Source: Acidobacteriota bacterium (GTDB lineage: Bacteria; Acidobacteriota; Terriglobia; Terriglobales; Acidobacteriaceae). From it: 6,446 nucleotides of DNA. The notes below the pieces were generated by a model. The model was not told the origin of the DNA. It saw only the letters and a list, made by a program, of their open reading frames with translations, and made no database searches. The stretch is taken from positions 1 through 6,446 of the forward strand of contig JAJZFR010000386.1 of NCBI GenBank assembly GCA_021805265.1, read 5' to 3'. The position numbers and the translations under genes were made by a program. Below are positions 5,674 to 6,446 of the stretch, piece by piece; positions within the stretch are counted from its first letter, which is position 1; every line of letters starts with the position of its first letter.

Positions 5674-5700
5674 CCGATCCCGCCGATTCCACCGATTCCC
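5674..5700. repeat. Three 9-bp tandem repeats upstream of moeA
   Basis: ccgatcccg, ccgattcca and ccgattccc lie head to tail at 5674-5682, 5683-5691 and 5692-5700. The last ends 13 bp before the TACAAT box, so the repeats cover the position where a -35 hexamer would be expected. Confidence 0.7.
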
Positions 5701-5713
5701 CTCGCCTATCCTC

Positions 5714-5719
5714 TACAAT
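5714..5719 (+). promoter_or_regulatory. Likely -10 box for leaderless moeA transcription
   Basis: TACAAT matches five of six bases of the -10 consensus and ends exactly 6 nt before GTG 5726. The region between is pyrimidine-rich (ctttct) and has no Shine-Dalgarno sequence, so the transcript probably starts at or next to the start codon. No recognisable -35 hexamer is present. Confidence 0.5.
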
Positions 5720-5725
5720 CTTTCT

Positions 5726-6446
5726 GTGTCCAGAAACGCCAACGGCCAAGCGCCTGACTCGCTGATCCGCTACTCCGAAGCCGTCGAACAGGTCCATCGC
5801 TACCTCGCCGCCTACGCTGCCGGGGTCGAGGTGCCAGTACCAGCCGGCCATCCGGCCCCCGAGTCGCCCACTCCCACTCCTGCCCTCATCGAGACATCCG
5901 CTAAAGTCACCCCTCCCGTCGAGTCCAGCGACTCCTCCCGCATCTCCTGGCACGGCTTTCTCTCCGGCGGAGCAAACCGCCCGCCCATCGAACGCCCCGC
6001 TTTCCTGCCCGCTTTCCAGCCCGATTTCCTCGCCACCGGCGAATCCTCGAGTGTAGTCAGCCGCAGCCAGCGTCTGCCCGTTTCCCTTCCACTGGCCCAG
6101 GCGCTCAGCCGCGTCCTCGCGATCGAGATCCGCGCCGACCGCGATCAGCCTGCCTTCCCTCGATCCACTCGAGACGGATTCGCCTGTCGCGCTGCCGACG
6201 CCAACTCCCATCAGTTCCTCTTTCTCGCTGGCCGCGTCCGTGCCGGCGAGCGCGTGCCCGGCCAGCTAGGTCCAGGGGAGGTCTGGGAGATCATGACCGG
6301 CGCAGCTATCCCTGACGGAGCCGACGCCGTCTTCATGATCGAGCACGCCGAACAGTCTTCCAACTTCATCCGACTCATCCCAGCCCGCCAACTCGCTCCC
6401 GGCGAAAACATCGTCGCCCAGGGTGCCGAAGCCCGCTCCGGAGAGA
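5726..6446 (+). CDS. moeA: Molybdopterin molybdenumtransferase MoeA (3' truncated by window end)
   Basis: MoeA inserts molybdate into adenylylated molybdopterin to give molybdenum cofactor, in the cytoplasm. Only 240 residues are visible. From GTG 5726 there is a helix (SLIRYSEAVEQVHRYLAAYA, residues 12-31), then a long Pro/Ser-rich stretch (about 33-116), then the MoeA hallmarks: LPLAQALSRVLAIEIRADRDQPAFPRSTRDGFA (117-153), AGRVRAGE (168-175), GPGEVWEIMTGAAIPDGADAVFMIE (182-206) and LAPGENIVAQGAEARSGE (223-240). RSTRDGFA replaces the usual NSAMDGYA and keeps the conserved Asp (150). The molybdate-binding MoCF domain lies beyond the window. The GTG start is inferred from the frame and the adjoining TACAAT box; no Shine-Dalgarno sequence is present and no in-frame stop occurs close upstream. 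Against Escherichia coli MoeA, where the helix and the LPL element are only about ten residues apart, the Pro-rich stretch is an insertion of roughly 80 residues. The gene is separated from upstream genes by a terminator. Confidence 0.88.
   Translation, partial: MSRNANGQAPDSLIRYSEAVEQVHRYLAAYAAGVEVPVPAGHPAPESPTPTPALIETSAKVTPPVESSDSSRISWHGFLSGGANRPPIERPAFLPAFQPDFLATGESSSVVSRSQRLPVSLPLAQALSRVLAIEIRADRDQPAFPRSTRDGFACRAADANSHQFLFLAGRVRAGERVPGQLGPGEVWEIMTGAAIPDGADAVFMIEHAEQSSNFIRLIPARQLAPGENIVAQGAEARSGE

Overview
The window is GC-rich chromosomal DNA. It looks like a soil member of the Acidobacteriota (Terriglobia type). That placement is an inference from three things: the mix of genes (folate-dependent TrmFO, a secreted carboxypeptidase-regulatory-like/TPR protein, QueC, MoeA), the high-GC codon use, and interspersed GGGTGCCCCA hairpin repeats. 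No single marker proves it. I see no phage, transposase, CRISPR, rRNA or tRNA.

Layout. Positions 1-146 hold the C-terminal end of a plus-strand membrane protein, probably of the TauE/SafE permease type. A convergent intergenic region (147-274) follows, filled by a 15-bp tandem array. A minus-strand cluster then reads right to left: an SSAT-like GNAT acetyltransferase (2601-3116), trmFO (1222-2604) and a secreted protein of unknown function (275-1159). The GNAT stop and the trmFO start overlap as TTGA. The trmFO stop overlaps a possible upstream GTG of the secreted protein. The three genes are probably one transcript. The divergent intergenic region 3117-3447 contains a 15-bp array abutting the GNAT start and three copies of a hairpin repeat.

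On the plus strand come queC (3448-4173), a secreted TPR protein (4249-5475) ending in a strong hairpin terminator, a 200-bp spacer with another hairpin repeat, and the first 240 codons of a moeA-type gene, cut by the window end.

The genes are mostly housekeeping: two tRNA modification functions (m5U54 by TrmFO, the queuosine/archaeosine precursor preQ0 by QueC), molybdenum cofactor assembly (MoeA), a small-molecule acetyltransferase and two exported proteins. They do not form an evident single pathway, and I find no convincing new multi-gene system. The interesting material lies between and at the edges of the genes: four short tandem arrays whose periods are all multiples of three, a family of palindromic elements with conserved ends and changing stems, likely leaderless starts for queC and moeA, and a long Pro-rich insertion in the N-terminal region of MoeA.
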